DNA of 64,000 bases from Pelomonas sp. CA6 (GTDB lineage Bacteria > Pseudomonadota > Gammaproteobacteria > Burkholderiales > Burkholderiaceae_C): the NCBI RefSeq assembly GCF_022549225.1, contig NZ_JAKZFD010000001.1, positions 744,001 through 808,000 of the forward strand. Reading direction: 5' to 3'. Positions 52,170 to 60,990 of the stretch are shown piece by piece. The stretch's first letter is position 1. Every line of letters starts with the position of its first letter. Position numbers and translations under genes: made by a program. Below the pieces are notes generated by a model, which had not been told where the DNA came from, ran no database searches, and saw only the letters and a list, made by a program, of their open reading frames with translations.

Positions 52170-53225
52170 TCAGCCAGCCACCCGGCGCTCGCGCCACTGC
52201 ACCGGCTGGACACCGTCGGCCAGCGCGCGGGCGCGCAGCTGGCCGCAGCCGCCGTCCACGTCCTGGCCGGCGGAATCGCGCAGCTTGGTGAGCACGCCGC
52301 GCTGGTGCAGCTGCCGCGCGATCTCGCGGGCGCGCTCCCAGCTGGGACGGCGGAAGGGCAGCTCGGGCACGCTGTTGTAGGGGATCATGTTGAGCACGCC
52401 ATAGCGGCCCTTGAGCAGCGCGACGATGCCGTCCAGCTCGTCCTCGCCGTCGTTGACGCCCTCCATCAGGGTCCACTGATACTGGATGGGATAGCCCGTG
52501 TCGCGGGCATAGCGTTCGCCGGCCTCGACGATCTCGCGCGGGCTCAGCCGCGGCGCGCGCGGCAGCAGCCGTGCGCGCAGCTCGGCCTTGGTGGTGTGCA
52601 GCGACAGCGCCAGCGCCGGCCGCACCGGGCCCGCGCCGGCACCCGTCAGGCGCTCGAACACACGCGGGTCGCCGACGGTGGACAGCACCAGGTTCTTGTG
52701 TCCGATGTTGCCGGCCGTGCCCAGCAGCGTGATCGCCTCCATCACCGCGTCCAGGTTGTGCGAGGGCTCACCCATGCCCATGAAGACGACCTTTTTCACC
52801 GCCCGCTCGCGCCGCGCCAGCGCGACCTGGGCCACGATCTCGGCGCTGGAGAGCTGGCGGATCAGCCCGTCGCGCCCGGTCATGCAGAAGGCGCAGCCCA
52901 CCGCGCAGCCCACCTGGCTGGAGACGCACAGCCCGTCGCGCGGCAGCAGCACGCTTTCCACCGTCATGCCGTCGCCAAGGCCGACGAGCAGCCGCGCCGA
53001 GCCGTCCTCGCCGGGGTGGCGCTGCAGCAGCCGCGCCAGGCCGGCCAGCTCGTCCATCAGCGCCGGCAGGGCCTGGCGCAGCGCCTGGGGCAGGAAATGC
53101 TCCAGCTTGCGCCGGCCCTGGTCCAGCGGCAGGGCCTGCACCCAGTGGCGCAGCACGCGGTCGCGATGGGCCTCATTGGCGCCCAGCGCGGCGAGGCGCT
53201 GGCTCAGGTCGGGGAGCGAGATCAC
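52170..53225 (-). CDS. RlmN-type radical SAM RNA methyltransferase
   Basis: Radical SAM methyltransferase of 351 aa of the RlmN/Cfr group. The cluster motif is CAVGCAFC (Cys107, 111, 114), preceded by the conserved GLCVSSQVG and followed by MGMGEPSHNLDAVMEAI and SLHTTKAELRARLLP. The second catalytic Cys lies in DVDGGCGQL (near 328), as in RlmN. It is shorter than E. coli RlmN (384 aa) and its neighbours are not the usual ndk-rlmN-pilW-ispG-hisS run, so it may be a paralogue rather than the housekeeping RlmN. Hence no gene symbol is given. Confidence 0.85.
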   Translation of the reverse strand: MISLPDLSQRLAALGANEAHRDRVLRHWVQALPLDQGRRKLEHFLPQALRQALPALMDELAGLARLLQRHPGEDGSARLLVGLGDGMTVESVLLPRDGLCVSSQVGCAVGCAFCMTGRDGLIRQLSSAEIVAQVALARRERAVKKVVFMGMGEPSHNLDAVMEAITLLGTAGNIGHKNLVLSTVGDPRVFERLTGAGAGPVRPALALSLHTTKAELRARLLPRAPRLSPREIVEAGERYARDTGYPIQYQWTLMEGVNDGEDELDGIVALLKGRYGVLNMIPYNSVPELPFRRPSWERAREIARQLHQRGVLTKLRDSAGQDVDGGCGQLRARALADGVQPVQWRERRVAG

Positions 53226-53349
53226 GGGAATTCAGCTGCGTAAGTAAATGCGAAGCCGGGGCGAAAGCGGTCGCCTGGGCTAAGCTCGCGGGCTTTGGTT
53301 TGAACAGAGAGGCCGGTTGCCATTGGCGGCCGGACAGGGATTGTCTCCG

Positions 53350-54882
53350 ATGTCTGAAGCTCTTGCCCCTTCCGCCACCCGCGTCGGCCATGCCGGACTG
53401 CGCCAGCGCCTGATGTCCGCCGAGGCGGCGGCCGAGCTGATCCCGCCCGGTGCCCATGTGGGCATGAGCGGCTTCACCGGCGCGGGTTATCCCAAGCAGG
53501 TGCCGCAGGCGCTGGCGGCGCGCATCGCGCGCGAGAACGACGCGGGCCGGCCTTTCCGCATCGGGCTGTGGACCGGTGCCTCCACCGCGCCCGAGCTGGA
53601 CGGCGCGCTGGCGCGCGTCAACGGCGTGGAGATGCGGCTGCCCTACCAGTCGGACCCGACCAGCCGCAAGCGCATCAACGCTGGCGAGATGGAGTACACC
53701 GACATCCACCTGAGCCATGTCGCGCAATACGTGTGGTTCGGCTTCTTCGGGCCGCTGGATGTGGCGGTGGTTGAAGTCGCGGGCGTGCTGCCCGACGGGC
53801 GGCTGATCCCCTCCAGCTCGGTGGGCAACAACAAGACCTGGCTGGACCAGGCCAAGACCGTGATCCTGGAAGTCAACCGGCGCCAGCCGCTGGCGCTGGA
53901 GGGCATGCACGACATCTACTACGGCACCGAGAGGCCGCCGCATCGCCGGCCCATCCCCATGGTGCGGCCCGACGAGCGCATCGGCGAGCCCTATCTGCGC
54001 GTGGACCTGGACAAGGTGATCGCGGTCGTCGAGACCGACCTGCCGGACCGCATGAGCCAGTTCGCCGAGCCGGACGCGGTCTCGCAGGCCATCGCCGGCC
54101 ACCTGATCGACTTCCTGCAGCACGAGGTCAAGATGGGCCGGCTGGGACCGGCGCTGCTGCCGCTGCAGTCCGGCGTGGGCAACATCGCCAACGCCGTGCT
54201 GGCGGGCCTGAACCAGGGACCGTTCGAGAACCTGAACGCCTACACCGAGGTGTTGCAGGACGGCATGCTGGCCATGCTCAAGAGCGGCAAGCTGGCGTCC
54301 GCGTCGGCCACCGCGCTGTCGCTGAGCCCGGAGGCGAACGCCGAGTTCGAGCGCGAGATCGAGTTCTACCGTCAGCGCATCGTGCTGCGCCCGCAGGAGA
54401 TCAGCAACCATCCGGAGCTGATCCGCCGCATGGGCCTGATCGCGATGAACGCGATGATCGAGGCCGACATCTACGGCAACGTCAACTCCACCCACGTGAT
54501 GGGCTCCAGCATCATGAACGGCATCGGCGGCTCGGGCGACTTCGCGCGCAACGCCTACCTGTCCATCTTCATGACGCCGTCGGTGGCCAAGGACGGCCAC
54601 ATTTCCTGCATCGTGCCCATGGTTTCGCATGTCGACCACACCGAGCACGACGTGCAGATCATCGTCACCGAGCACGGCCTGGCCGACCTGCGCGGCCTGA
54701 GCCCCAAGGAGCGCGCCGCGCTGGTGATCGGCCGCTGCGCCCATCCGGACTACCGGCCGCTGCTGCAGGACTACTTCGAGCGCGCGCGCCGCGGCGGTGC
54801 GGGCCAGCACACGCCGCACCTGCTGGACGAGGCGCTGAGCTGGCACGGCCGCTACCTGAAGCGCGGGGACATGCGGCCGTGA
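53350..54882 (+). CDS. Acetyl-CoA hydrolase / succinyl-CoA:acetate CoA-transferase family
   Basis: CoA-transferase of 510 aa of the Cat1/AarC type. Recognised by GAHVGMSGFTGAGYPKQVPQALA near the start, the catalytic glutamate in NAYTEVLQDGML, the glycine-rich NSTHVMGSSIMNGIGGSGDFARNA and HTEHDVQIIVTEHGLADLRGLSPKERA near the end. Such enzymes move CoA between succinyl-CoA and acetate, or hydrolyse acetyl-CoA. ATG 53350 was chosen over an in-frame upstream start at 53317. Its stop overlaps the GTG start of the next gene. Confidence 0.92.
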   Translation: MSEALAPSATRVGHAGLRQRLMSAEAAAELIPPGAHVGMSGFTGAGYPKQVPQALAARIARENDAGRPFRIGLWTGASTAPELDGALARVNGVEMRLPYQSDPTSRKRINAGEMEYTDIHLSHVAQYVWFGFFGPLDVAVVEVAGVLPDGRLIPSSSVGNNKTWLDQAKTVILEVNRRQPLALEGMHDIYYGTERPPHRRPIPMVRPDERIGEPYLRVDLDKVIAVVETDLPDRMSQFAEPDAVSQAIAGHLIDFLQHEVKMGRLGPALLPLQSGVGNIANAVLAGLNQGPFENLNAYTEVLQDGMLAMLKSGKLASASATALSLSPEANAEFEREIEFYRQRIVLRPQEISNHPELIRRMGLIAMNAMIEADIYGNVNSTHVMGSSIMNGIGGSGDFARNAYLSIFMTPSVAKDGHISCIVPMVSHVDHTEHDVQIIVTEHGLADLRGLSPKERAALVIGRCAHPDYRPLLQDYFERARRGGAGQHTPHLLDEALSWHGRYLKRGDMRP

Positions 54883-55811
54883 TCGTCCGCGAAAGGCCCT
54901 CGGGCCTGCGCCTGTTCTTCGTGCTGCGCGGGTCCATCCTGAAGCAGATCCGCTGGGTGCTGCTGGCCAACATCGCCGTGGCGCTGGCCGTGACCTGGAG
55001 CCACGGCACGCTGTTCGAATACAAGCTGCAGGTCACGACCATCCCCTTCACGCTGATGGGGCTGCCGCTGGCCATCTTCCTGGGCTTTCGCAACAACGCC
55101 TGCTACGACCGCTACTGGGAGGCGCGCAAGCTCTGGGGCGACATCCTGCTGCGCAGCCGCAACCTGGCGCGCCAGCTGCTGAGCCTGGTCGACGCGCCGC
55201 GGGGCGACGCTGAACCGGACCCGCGCCCGCGCATGATCCGGCGCACCATCGCCTTCGCGCATGCGCTGAAACACCACCTGCGCGACACCGAGGACCGCGA
55301 CGCGGACGTGCGCCACTGGCTGGACGATGGCGAGTGGCAGGCGCTGGCGCGGGCCCGCAACAAGCCCCATGCGCTGCTGATGAGCATGGGCCAGGACCTG
55401 CTGGCCTGCCGGCGCGCCGGCCGCGTGGACAGCATGCTGAGCGCCAGCGTCGACGCGACCCTGTCCGGGCTGAGCGCTGCCGCTGCGGGCTGCGAGCGCA
55501 TCAAGAGCACACCGCTGCCCTTTCCGTACACGCTGCTGCTGCACCGCACCGCCTACCTGTACTGCTTCCTGCTGCCCTTCGGGCTGGTGGACGCGATGGG
55601 GCTGATGACGCCGGTCGTGGTGGCCATCGTGGCCTACACCTTCTTCGGCCTGGACGCGCTCGGCGACGAGATCGAGGAGCCCTTCGGACTCTACGCCAAC
55701 GACCTGCCGCTGGACGCGATCGTGCGCACGCTGGAGGTGGACCTGCGCGAGGCGCTGGGCGACGAGGACCTGCCGCCGCCACTGCAGCCGGTGGACTATT
55801 GTTTGATGTAG
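54879..55811 (+). CDS. Bestrophin-like chloride channel family protein
   Basis: Membrane protein of 310 aa of the bestrophin/UPF0187 family. Typical elements are LMGLPLAIFLGFRNNACYDRYWEARKLWGDILLRSRNLARQ (about 47-88) and, near the C terminus, FGLDALGDEIEEPFG (about 250-264). Four hydrophobic segments are visible. Bacterial bestrophins are cation- or anion-selective pentameric channels. It begins with GTG inside the preceding gene's stop (GTGA at 54879-54882), an unusual coupling with a CoA-transferase. Confidence 0.88.
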   Translation: MIVRERPSGLRLFFVLRGSILKQIRWVLLANIAVALAVTWSHGTLFEYKLQVTTIPFTLMGLPLAIFLGFRNNACYDRYWEARKLWGDILLRSRNLARQLLSLVDAPRGDAEPDPRPRMIRRTIAFAHALKHHLRDTEDRDADVRHWLDDGEWQALARARNKPHALLMSMGQDLLACRRAGRVDSMLSASVDATLSGLSAAAAGCERIKSTPLPFPYTLLLHRTAYLYCFLLPFGLVDAMGLMTPVVVAIVAYTFFGLDALGDEIEEPFGLYANDLPLDAIVRTLEVDLREALGDEDLPPPLQPVDYCLM

Positions 55812-55841
55812 CCGCGGCCGGCACCGGCCGGGGCCGCCCCC

Positions 55842-55847
55842 TAGAAT
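55842..55847 (+). promoter_or_regulatory. Likely -10 box (TAGAAT) of ispD
   Basis: TAGAAT ends 7 bp before the ATG at 55855, a spacing seen at leaderless or very short-leader genes. It supports the start at 55855 over the in-frame ATG at 55846, which overlaps this box. No clear -35 is seen. Confidence 0.5.
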
Positions 55848-55854
55848 GCCGGCC

Positions 55855-56580
55855 ATGACGACCTTTCCCGTGGGCCTGACGCCGCGCTGCTTCGCGCTGG
55901 TGCCGGCCGCCGGGGTGGGCGCGCGCTCCGGCGCCGACCGCCCCAAGCAATATGTGCCGCTGGCCGGCCAGGCCATGATCGCGCACACGCTGGCCGCGCT
56001 GGCGGCGGTGCCCGAGATCGAGGCCACGCTGGTGGTGCTGTCCCCCGAGGACGGTGAATTCGAAACCGCGGTGCCAGGTTTTGCCGGCGCGCGCGCCTGG
56101 GTGGCGCGCTGCGGCGGCGCCAGTCGCGCCGAGACCGTGGCGAACGGCCTGCAGGCGCTGCGCGAGCGCGGCGTTCAGGCGCATGACTGGGTGCTGGTGC
56201 ACGACGCCGCGCGCTGCCTGTTGCGGCCCGAGTGGGTGCGGCGGCTGATCGCCGAATGCGCCGACGACGAGGTCGGCGGCCTGCTCGCGCTGCCGGTCGC
56301 CGACACGCTGAAGGAGGCCGCGCAGGGCCGTGTCGGCGCCACCGTGGACCGGCGCGGCAAGTGGGCCGCGCAGACGCCGCAGATGTTCCGCTGGGGGCTG
56401 CTCGCGCCGGCGCTGGCGCCGGTGCTGCAGGGGCAGGGCGAGCACATCACGGATGAGGCCAGCGCCGTCGAGGCGCTGGGCCACGCGCCCCGTCTGGTGG
56501 AGGCGTCCATGGAGAATTTCAAAGTGACCTATCCGGCCGACTTCGCGCTGGCCGAACGACTGCTGAGGAGCCGCGCATGA
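55855..56580 (+). CDS. ispD: 2-C-methyl-D-erythritol 4-phosphate cytidylyltransferase
   Basis: MEP-pathway enzyme that joins CTP to methylerythritol phosphate. The 241-residue product has LVPAAGVGARSGADRPKQYVPLAGQAMI near the start (the CTP-binding signature), VLVHDAARCLLRPEWV and the closing AEASMENFKVTYPADFALAERLL-type region (VEASMENFKVTYPADFALAE). Length matches the family (about 236 aa). The stop overlaps the start of the following methionine aminopeptidase gene by 4 bp (ATGA). Confidence 0.96.
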   Translation: MTTFPVGLTPRCFALVPAAGVGARSGADRPKQYVPLAGQAMIAHTLAALAAVPEIEATLVVLSPEDGEFETAVPGFAGARAWVARCGGASRAETVANGLQALRERGVQAHDWVLVHDAARCLLRPEWVRRLIAECADDEVGGLLALPVADTLKEAAQGRVGATVDRRGKWAAQTPQMFRWGLLAPALAPVLQGQGEHITDEASAVEALGHAPRLVEASMENFKVTYPADFALAERLLRSRA

Positions 56581-57323
56581 CCATCGAGACCGACGCCGAC
56601 ATCCAGGGCCTGACGGCGGCCGGGCATGCCGTCTCCAGCGTGCTCAAGCGCATGCTGGACGCGGTGCGCCCGGGCCTGAGCACGCGCGAGCTGGACGAGA
56701 TGGGCGCGCACTGGCTCGCCGAGTTCGGCGCGCGCTCGGCGCCGGCCACGCGCTACAACTTCCCCGGCGCCACCTGCATCAGCATCAACGAGCAGGCCGC
56801 GCATGGCATCCCGGGCGCGCGCCTGATCGCCAAGGGCGACGTGGTCAACATCGACGTGTCGGCCGAGCTGGATGGCTATTACGCCGACACCGGCGGCACC
56901 TGCGTGGTGCCCCCGACCACGCCGCAAAAGACGCAGCTGGTGTTCGCCGCCCGGCGCGCGCTGGACGAGGCGTTGAAAGAGGTGCGCGACGGCGCGCGGC
57001 TGAACCGCATCGGCCACGCGATCGAGCGCGTGGCGCGCGCCCACCGGCTGCGCATCATCGAGAACCTGTGCAGCCATGGCGTGGGCCGATCGCTGCACGA
57101 GGAACCCGAATCCATCCCCGGCTACTACGACCCCAGCGACACCCGCGTGCTGCGCGAGGGCATGGTGATCACCATCGAGCCCTTTCTGTCGACCAAGAGC
57201 CGCTGGGCTGAGGAGGAGGCGGATGGCTGGACGCTGTCCTGCGCCAAGGGCAATCTGTCGGCGCAGTTCGAGCACACGCTGATCGTCACCCGCGGCGCGC
57301 CGCTGGTGCTGACCCGCCACTGA
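56577..57323 (+). CDS. map: Type I methionine aminopeptidase
   Basis: M24 metalloprotease of 248 aa that removes N-terminal methionine. The metal ligands are visible in order: Asp residues in [18 protein letters not shown] (about 91-108), His in [15 protein letters not shown] (about 165), Glu in ITIEPFLS and Glu in QFEHTLIV. Its position between ispD and ispF, overlapping ispD by 4 bp, is unusual: map normally sits near rpsB-tsf, so this may be a second copy. The [16 protein letters not shown] variant also suggests a paralogue branch. Confidence 0.92.
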   Translation: MTIETDADIQGLTAAGHAVSSVLKRMLDAVRPGLSTRELDEMGAHWLAEFGARSAPATRYNFPGATCISINEQAAHGIPGARLIAKGDVVNIDVSAELDGYYADTGGTCVVPPTTPQKTQLVFAARRALDEALKEVRDGARLNRIGHAIERVARAHRLRIIENLCSHGVGRSLHEEPESIPGYYDPSDTRVLREGMVITIEPFLSTKSRWAEEEADGWTLSCAKGNLSAQFEHTLIVTRGAPLVLTRH

Positions 57324-57360
57324 ACGCCGCCCCTCCCGCGCACCCGATCCGAGGAAACCG

Positions 57361-57855
57361 ATGAACCCGATGAATTTGAGGATAGGCGAGGGCTGGGACA
57401 CCCACCAGCTGGTCACCGGCCGCCCGCTGATCCTGGGCGGCATTGCCATCCCGCACAGCCACGGGCTGCTGGGCCATTCCGATGCCGACGCGCTGGCCCA
57501 CGCGATCACCGACGCGCTGCTGGGCGCCGCGGCCCTGGGCGACATCGGCAAGCTCTTCCCCGACACCGCCGCCGAGTTCAAGGGCGCCGATTCGATGCTG
57601 CTGCTGGCCGAGGCCACGCGGCGCGTGCGCGAGCAGGGCTGGCAGATCGTCAACATCGACAGCACCATCGTTGCTCAGGCGCCCAAGATGGCGCCCCATA
57701 TCCCTGCGATGCGCGAGCGCCTGGCCGCGGTGCTGGGCGTGGCGCCGCAGCAGGTCAACGTGAAGGCGAAGACGGCCGAGAAAATGGGGCCGGTTGGCGA
57801 GGGCCGCGCGATCGAGGCGCGCGCCGTCTGCCTGTTGGCGGCCGTGGCCGCCTGA
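57361..57855 (+). CDS. ispF: 2-C-methyl-D-erythritol 2,4-cyclodiphosphate synthase
   Basis: Trimeric MEP-pathway enzyme of 164 aa. Metal-binding residues lie in [12 protein letters not shown] (Asp, His) and [35 protein letters not shown] (His; family signature), and the C-terminal [25 protein letters not shown] is the conserved end. It is 37 bp after map. Together with ispD it gives steps three and five of the pathway; ispE is not in the window. Confidence 0.97.
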   Translation: MNPMNLRIGEGWDTHQLVTGRPLILGGIAIPHSHGLLGHSDADALAHAITDALLGAAALGDIGKLFPDTAAEFKGADSMLLLAEATRRVREQGWQIVNIDSTIVAQAPKMAPHIPAMRERLAAVLGVAPQQVNVKAKTAEKMGPVGEGRAIEARAVCLLAAVAA

Positions 57856-57875
57856 GCCCCGCCTTGGCGGCGGGC
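57856..57875. terminator. Possible bidirectional terminator between ispF and envZ
   Basis: GCCCCGCC (57856-57863) faces GGCGGCGGGC (57866-57875) with one bulged base. It fills most of the 30-bp gap between the convergent ispF and the sensor-kinase gene. No T-run on either side, so the role is uncertain. Confidence 0.35.
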
Positions 57876-57885
57876 GGCCGTCGCT

Positions 57886-59211
57886 TCAGCCGGTCGCCTT
57901 CTTGAGCCGCACCAGGCTCTGGAAGCCGCCGTCCGGCGCATTGCCCAGCGCGAGCTGGCCGCCCATGCGCTGCAGCGACTTCTCGACGATGGCCAGGCCC
58001 AGGCCGGCGCCGGTCGCCGCGGTACGCGCGGCGTCGCCACGGAAGAAGGGCGTGGTGAGCTTGGAAAGCTTGTCCGGCGGCACGCCGGGCCCGTGGTCGC
58101 GCACCTGCAACTGCACCCAGGAGCCCTGGATGCTGGCGCTGACGTCCACCAGCGCCGGTTCGTCGGGTCCGTGGCCGTAGCGGCGCGCGTTCTCGAACAG
58201 GTTCAGCAGCACGCGCGCCAGCTCGGTGCTGTCGCCCCAGACCTTGAGACCCTCGGGCACGTTGACCTGGATGCGGATCTGCTGCGGGTCGCGGAAGGCC
58301 ATGGCCTCGCGCTCCACCAGCTCGGCCAACTCCAGGCTTTCCTGCTGCATGTCGCTGGGCCGGGCATAGTCCATGAACTTGTTGATGATGGCGTCGAGCT
58401 GGTCGATGTCCAGCGCCATGTAGTGGCGCGCCTGCTCGTCGCTGACGCTCATCTCCACCTCCAGCCGCAGCCGCGCCAAGGGCGTGCGCAGGTCGTGCGA
58501 GATGCCGGCCAGCATCACGCTGCGGTCTTCCTCCATCTTGGCCAGCTCGCGCGCCATGCGGTTGAAGCCCATGTTGACCTCGCGGATCTCGCTGGTCAGG
58601 GTGCTTTCGTCCAGGCGTGAGTCGTACTCACCCTCGCGGATGCGGCCGGCGGCGATGGAGAGTTCGCGCAGCGGCTGGTTGATCAAGCGCGCGATCGCCG
58701 CCGCGCCCAGCAGCGAGGCCACCAGTGCGATCAGCAGCCACCACCAGTTGGTCGACAGCGTGACCTGCAGCGGCACCGGGCTGGTCTGCAGCCAGAAATG
58801 GTCCTCGCCGATCGCGAAGCGCACCCACAGCCCGGGGACGCCGTTGAGGCTGCGCGCCACCACGGTTTGTGGCCCCAGCCGGCCCACCAGCTCGCGGTTC
58901 AGCCGCTGCGCGAAGGGCGTGGTGTCGAAGGCCTGCCATTGGTCGCCGGCCTCGGCCACCTCGACCTGCACGGCCTCGCTGCGCGACAGCGACTTCACCG
59001 TCGCGACGCGGTTGATCGGGTCGCTGTTCTCCAGCGCGATGCGCGACAGATTGACCAGCCCAGCGAGCTGCTGCGCGGTGTCCAGCGCGCGCGGCTCGGC
59101 TTCCAGGGCCTTGAAGGTCTGTTGCCAGGCCAGCACCCCGGCCGCCAGCAGCAGGGCCAGCAGCGCGAAGGTGCGCCAGAAGAGATTGAGGGCGAGACGG
59201 GGTGGAGCCAC
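57886..59211 (-). CDS. envZ: Sensor histidine kinase, EnvZ type
   Basis: Two-TM sensor kinase of 441 aa. TM1 (FALLALLLAAGVLAW, about 12-27), a periplasmic domain, TM2 (WWWLLIALVASLLGAAAIA, about 157-175), HAMP region (INQPLRELSIAAGRIREGEYDSRL), the HisKA box AGISHDLRTPLARLRLEVEM with the phosphorylated His near 245, and the ATPase domain (NLFENARRYG; VRDHGPGVPPDKLSKLTTPFFRGD; GAGLGLAIVEKSLQRMGG). It lies 32 bp downstream of the ompR-like regulator gene, with which it forms a two-component pair. The stimulus, probably osmotic, is inferred from family only. Confidence 0.93.
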   Translation of the reverse strand: MAPPRLALNLFWRTFALLALLLAAGVLAWQQTFKALEAEPRALDTAQQLAGLVNLSRIALENSDPINRVATVKSLSRSEAVQVEVAEAGDQWQAFDTTPFAQRLNRELVGRLGPQTVVARSLNGVPGLWVRFAIGEDHFWLQTSPVPLQVTLSTNWWWLLIALVASLLGAAAIARLINQPLRELSIAAGRIREGEYDSRLDESTLTSEIREVNMGFNRMARELAKMEEDRSVMLAGISHDLRTPLARLRLEVEMSVSDEQARHYMALDIDQLDAIINKFMDYARPSDMQQESLELAELVEREAMAFRDPQQIRIQVNVPEGLKVWGDSTELARVLLNLFENARRYGHGPDEPALVDVSASIQGSWVQLQVRDHGPGVPPDKLSKLTTPFFRGDAARTAATGAGLGLAIVEKSLQRMGGQLALGNAPDGGFQSLVRLKKATG

Positions 59212-59243
59212 GGCGCGGGCGGTCTACGGTCAGGGCCGAAGGC

Positions 59244-59972
59244 TCAGGCGTTCTCGTCGGGCACGAAGACGTAGCCCACGCCCCAGACGGTCTGGATGAA
59301 GCGCGGCTGGGCCGGGTCTTCCTCCAGCAGCTTGCGCAGGCGTGAGACCTGCACGTCCAGGCTGCGGTCGAAGGGCTCGAACTCTCGGCCGCGCGCCAGC
59401 ATGGCCAGCTTGTCGCGCGACAGCGGCTGGCGCGGATGGCGCACCAGGGCCTTGAGCATGGAGAACTCGCCGGTGGTCAGCGGCACGGGCTCGCCGTTCT
59501 TGGCCAGGCGGCGCAGCGCGAGGTCGAACTCGAAGGGGCCGAAGACCACGGTCATGGGCTCCTTGGACGGCGCGCCGGGCGCCTCGGGCGGCGGGCGGCG
59601 GCGCAGCACCGCGTTGATGCGCGCCAGCAGCTCGCGCGGGTTGAAGGGCTTGGCCAGGTAGTCGTCGGCGCCCACCTCCAGCCCGACGATGCGGTCCACC
59701 TCCTCGACCTTGGCGGTGAGCATGATGATGGGCGTGTTGTCGCCGGCGGCGCGCAGGCGGCGGCAGACGGACAGGCCGTCCTCGCCCGGCAGCATCAGGT
59801 CCAGCACGATCAGGTCCACGGTCTCGCGGGTGAGCTGCTTGTTCAGCGCCTTGCTGTCCTCGGCCAGCAAGACTTCAAAGCCTTCCTGGCTCAGGTAGCG
59901 GCGCAGCAGATCGCGGATGCGCGCATCGTCGTCGACGACGAGGATGCGGTTGGCACGGCTGTTGTTCTGCAT
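59244..59972 (-). CDS. ompR: Two-component response regulator OmpR
   Basis: Response regulator of 242 aa. The receiver domain has ILVVDDDARIRDLLRRYLSQEGFEV with the acidic pocket and the phosphoacceptor Asp in LIVLDLMLPGEDGLSVCRRLR (near 59), then LTAKVEEVDRIVGLEVGADDYLAKPFNPREL. The C-terminal winged helix contains LTTGEFSMLKALVRHPRQPLSRDKL and SLDVQVSRLRKLLEEDP...IQTVWGVGYVFVPD. The close match to E. coli OmpR supports the name. It is upstream of envZ and divergent from the SIMPL gene. Confidence 0.95.
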   Translation of the reverse strand: MQNNSRANRILVVDDDARIRDLLRRYLSQEGFEVLLAEDSKALNKQLTRETVDLIVLDLMLPGEDGLSVCRRLRAAGDNTPIIMLTAKVEEVDRIVGLEVGADDYLAKPFNPRELLARINAVLRRRPPPEAPGAPSKEPMTVVFGPFEFDLALRRLAKNGEPVPLTTGEFSMLKALVRHPRQPLSRDKLAMLARGREFEPFDRSLDVQVSRLRKLLEEDPAQPRFIQTVWGVGYVFVPDENA

Positions 59973-59995
59973 GACGGTCCTCCTTCAGCAGGGAA

Positions 59996-60070
59996 TTTGT
60001 AACAGGGCCATTGTGGGGGTGTTTTTCTGCGGATTTAGCGGCTCGCTGCAGCGTTTACCGGTTTGTAACA
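59996..60070. promoter_or_regulatory. Two TTTGTAACA repeats upstream of ompR
   Basis: TTTGTAACA occurs at 59996-60004 and 60062-60070 in the 240-bp divergent region between ompR and the SIMPL gene. OmpR half-sites contain GTAACA-like cores, so these could be autoregulatory sites. Only the repeats are observed; OmpR binding is inferred. The rest of the spacer shows no gene. Confidence 0.4.
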
Positions 60071-60212
60071 ACTCGGCCCGCAGGGCCGTGCTGTCCCCGT
60101 CGCATCGGGGATTGGCAGCGTTCGCGGCCGCGATTGCTGCGGTTTATGGTCGAAATCGCCGCTCCACAGCGGTTATTCTGAAAGTCTGTTCCCATCAATC
60201 AGGAGGTTCCCG

Positions 60213-60950
60213 ATGTCCCGCAAAGCTCTTGTCCTTGCGATCACCGCCCTGTCGGCCAGCCTGGGCGCCTTGAGCGCCCAGGCCGCGCCGGGCGACGGTC
60301 CGCACCGCGACGTGATCACGCTGTCGGCCACCGGGTCCGCCGAGGTCAGCCGCGACACCATTCAGCTGGTGTTCTCCACGACCAAGGAGGGCAGCGACGC
60401 CGGCCAGGTCCAGGCGCAGCTCAAGCAGGCGCTGGATGCTGCGCTCACCGAGGCGCGCAAGATCGCCAAGCCCGGCGGCCAGGTGGAGGTGCAGACCGGC
60501 AACTTCTCGCTCTATCCGCGCTATGCGCAACAGGCGAAGAACGCCGGGCCGCAGATCACCGGCTGGCAGGGCAGTGCCGAGCTGATGGTGGAGGGCAAGG
60601 ACATCACCGCGATCTCCCAGCTCAGCGGCCGCATCGCCAGCATGAGCATCGCGCGGGTGGGCTACGGCCTGTCGCGCGAGGCGCGCGAAAAGCTGGAGTC
60701 CGAGGTGACCGCCCAGGCCATCGAGCGCTTCAAGCTGAAGGCGGCCGACTACGCCCGCCAGTTCGGCTACAAGAACTGGCAGCTGGGCGAGGTCAGCGTC
60801 AACGCGGACCAGGCCGTGCCGCCCATGCCCATGATGGCGGCGCCGCGCTTCAAGGCCGCGATGGCGGGGGCCGACGAATCGCTGCCGGTCGAGGCGGGCA
60901 AGGCCACGGTCAGCGCCACGGTCAGCGGTTCGGTGCTGTTGAGCAAGTAA
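60213..60950 (+). CDS. SIMPL-domain (DUF541) periplasmic protein
   Basis: Exported protein of 245 aa with a Sec signal peptide (MSRKALVLAITALSASLGALSAQA). The mature part has the SIMPL/DUF541 pattern: VITLSATGSAEVSRDTIQLVFSTTKEGSDAGQVQAQLKQALDAAL at the start, NFSLYPRYAQQ and WQGSAELMVEGKDITAISQLSGRI in the middle. The family (YggE, BP26) is periplasmic and linked to stress, without a known reaction. AGGAGG precedes the start. It ends facing bdhA across a strong hairpin. Confidence 0.9.
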   Translation: MSRKALVLAITALSASLGALSAQAAPGDGPHRDVITLSATGSAEVSRDTIQLVFSTTKEGSDAGQVQAQLKQALDAALTEARKIAKPGGQVEVQTGNFSLYPRYAQQAKNAGPQITGWQGSAELMVEGKDITAISQLSGRIASMSIARVGYGLSREAREKLESEVTAQAIERFKLKAADYARQFGYKNWQLGEVSVNADQAVPPMPMMAAPRFKAAMAGADESLPVEAGKATVSATVSGSVLLSK

Positions 60951-60961
60951 GCGCTTGGCGC

Positions 60962-60984
60962 GCGGGGCGGCCAGGCCGCCCCGC
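60962..60984. terminator. Strong hairpin between convergent SIMPL and bdhA genes
   Basis: GCGGGGCGGCC (60962-60972) and GGCCGCCCCGC (60974-60984) are exact reverse complements separated by one base, so the hairpin closes on a small CAG-type loop. It occupies the 40-bp gap between two converging genes, the expected place for a bidirectional terminator, although without T-runs. Confidence 0.6.
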
Positions 60985-60990
60985 CGCCGC

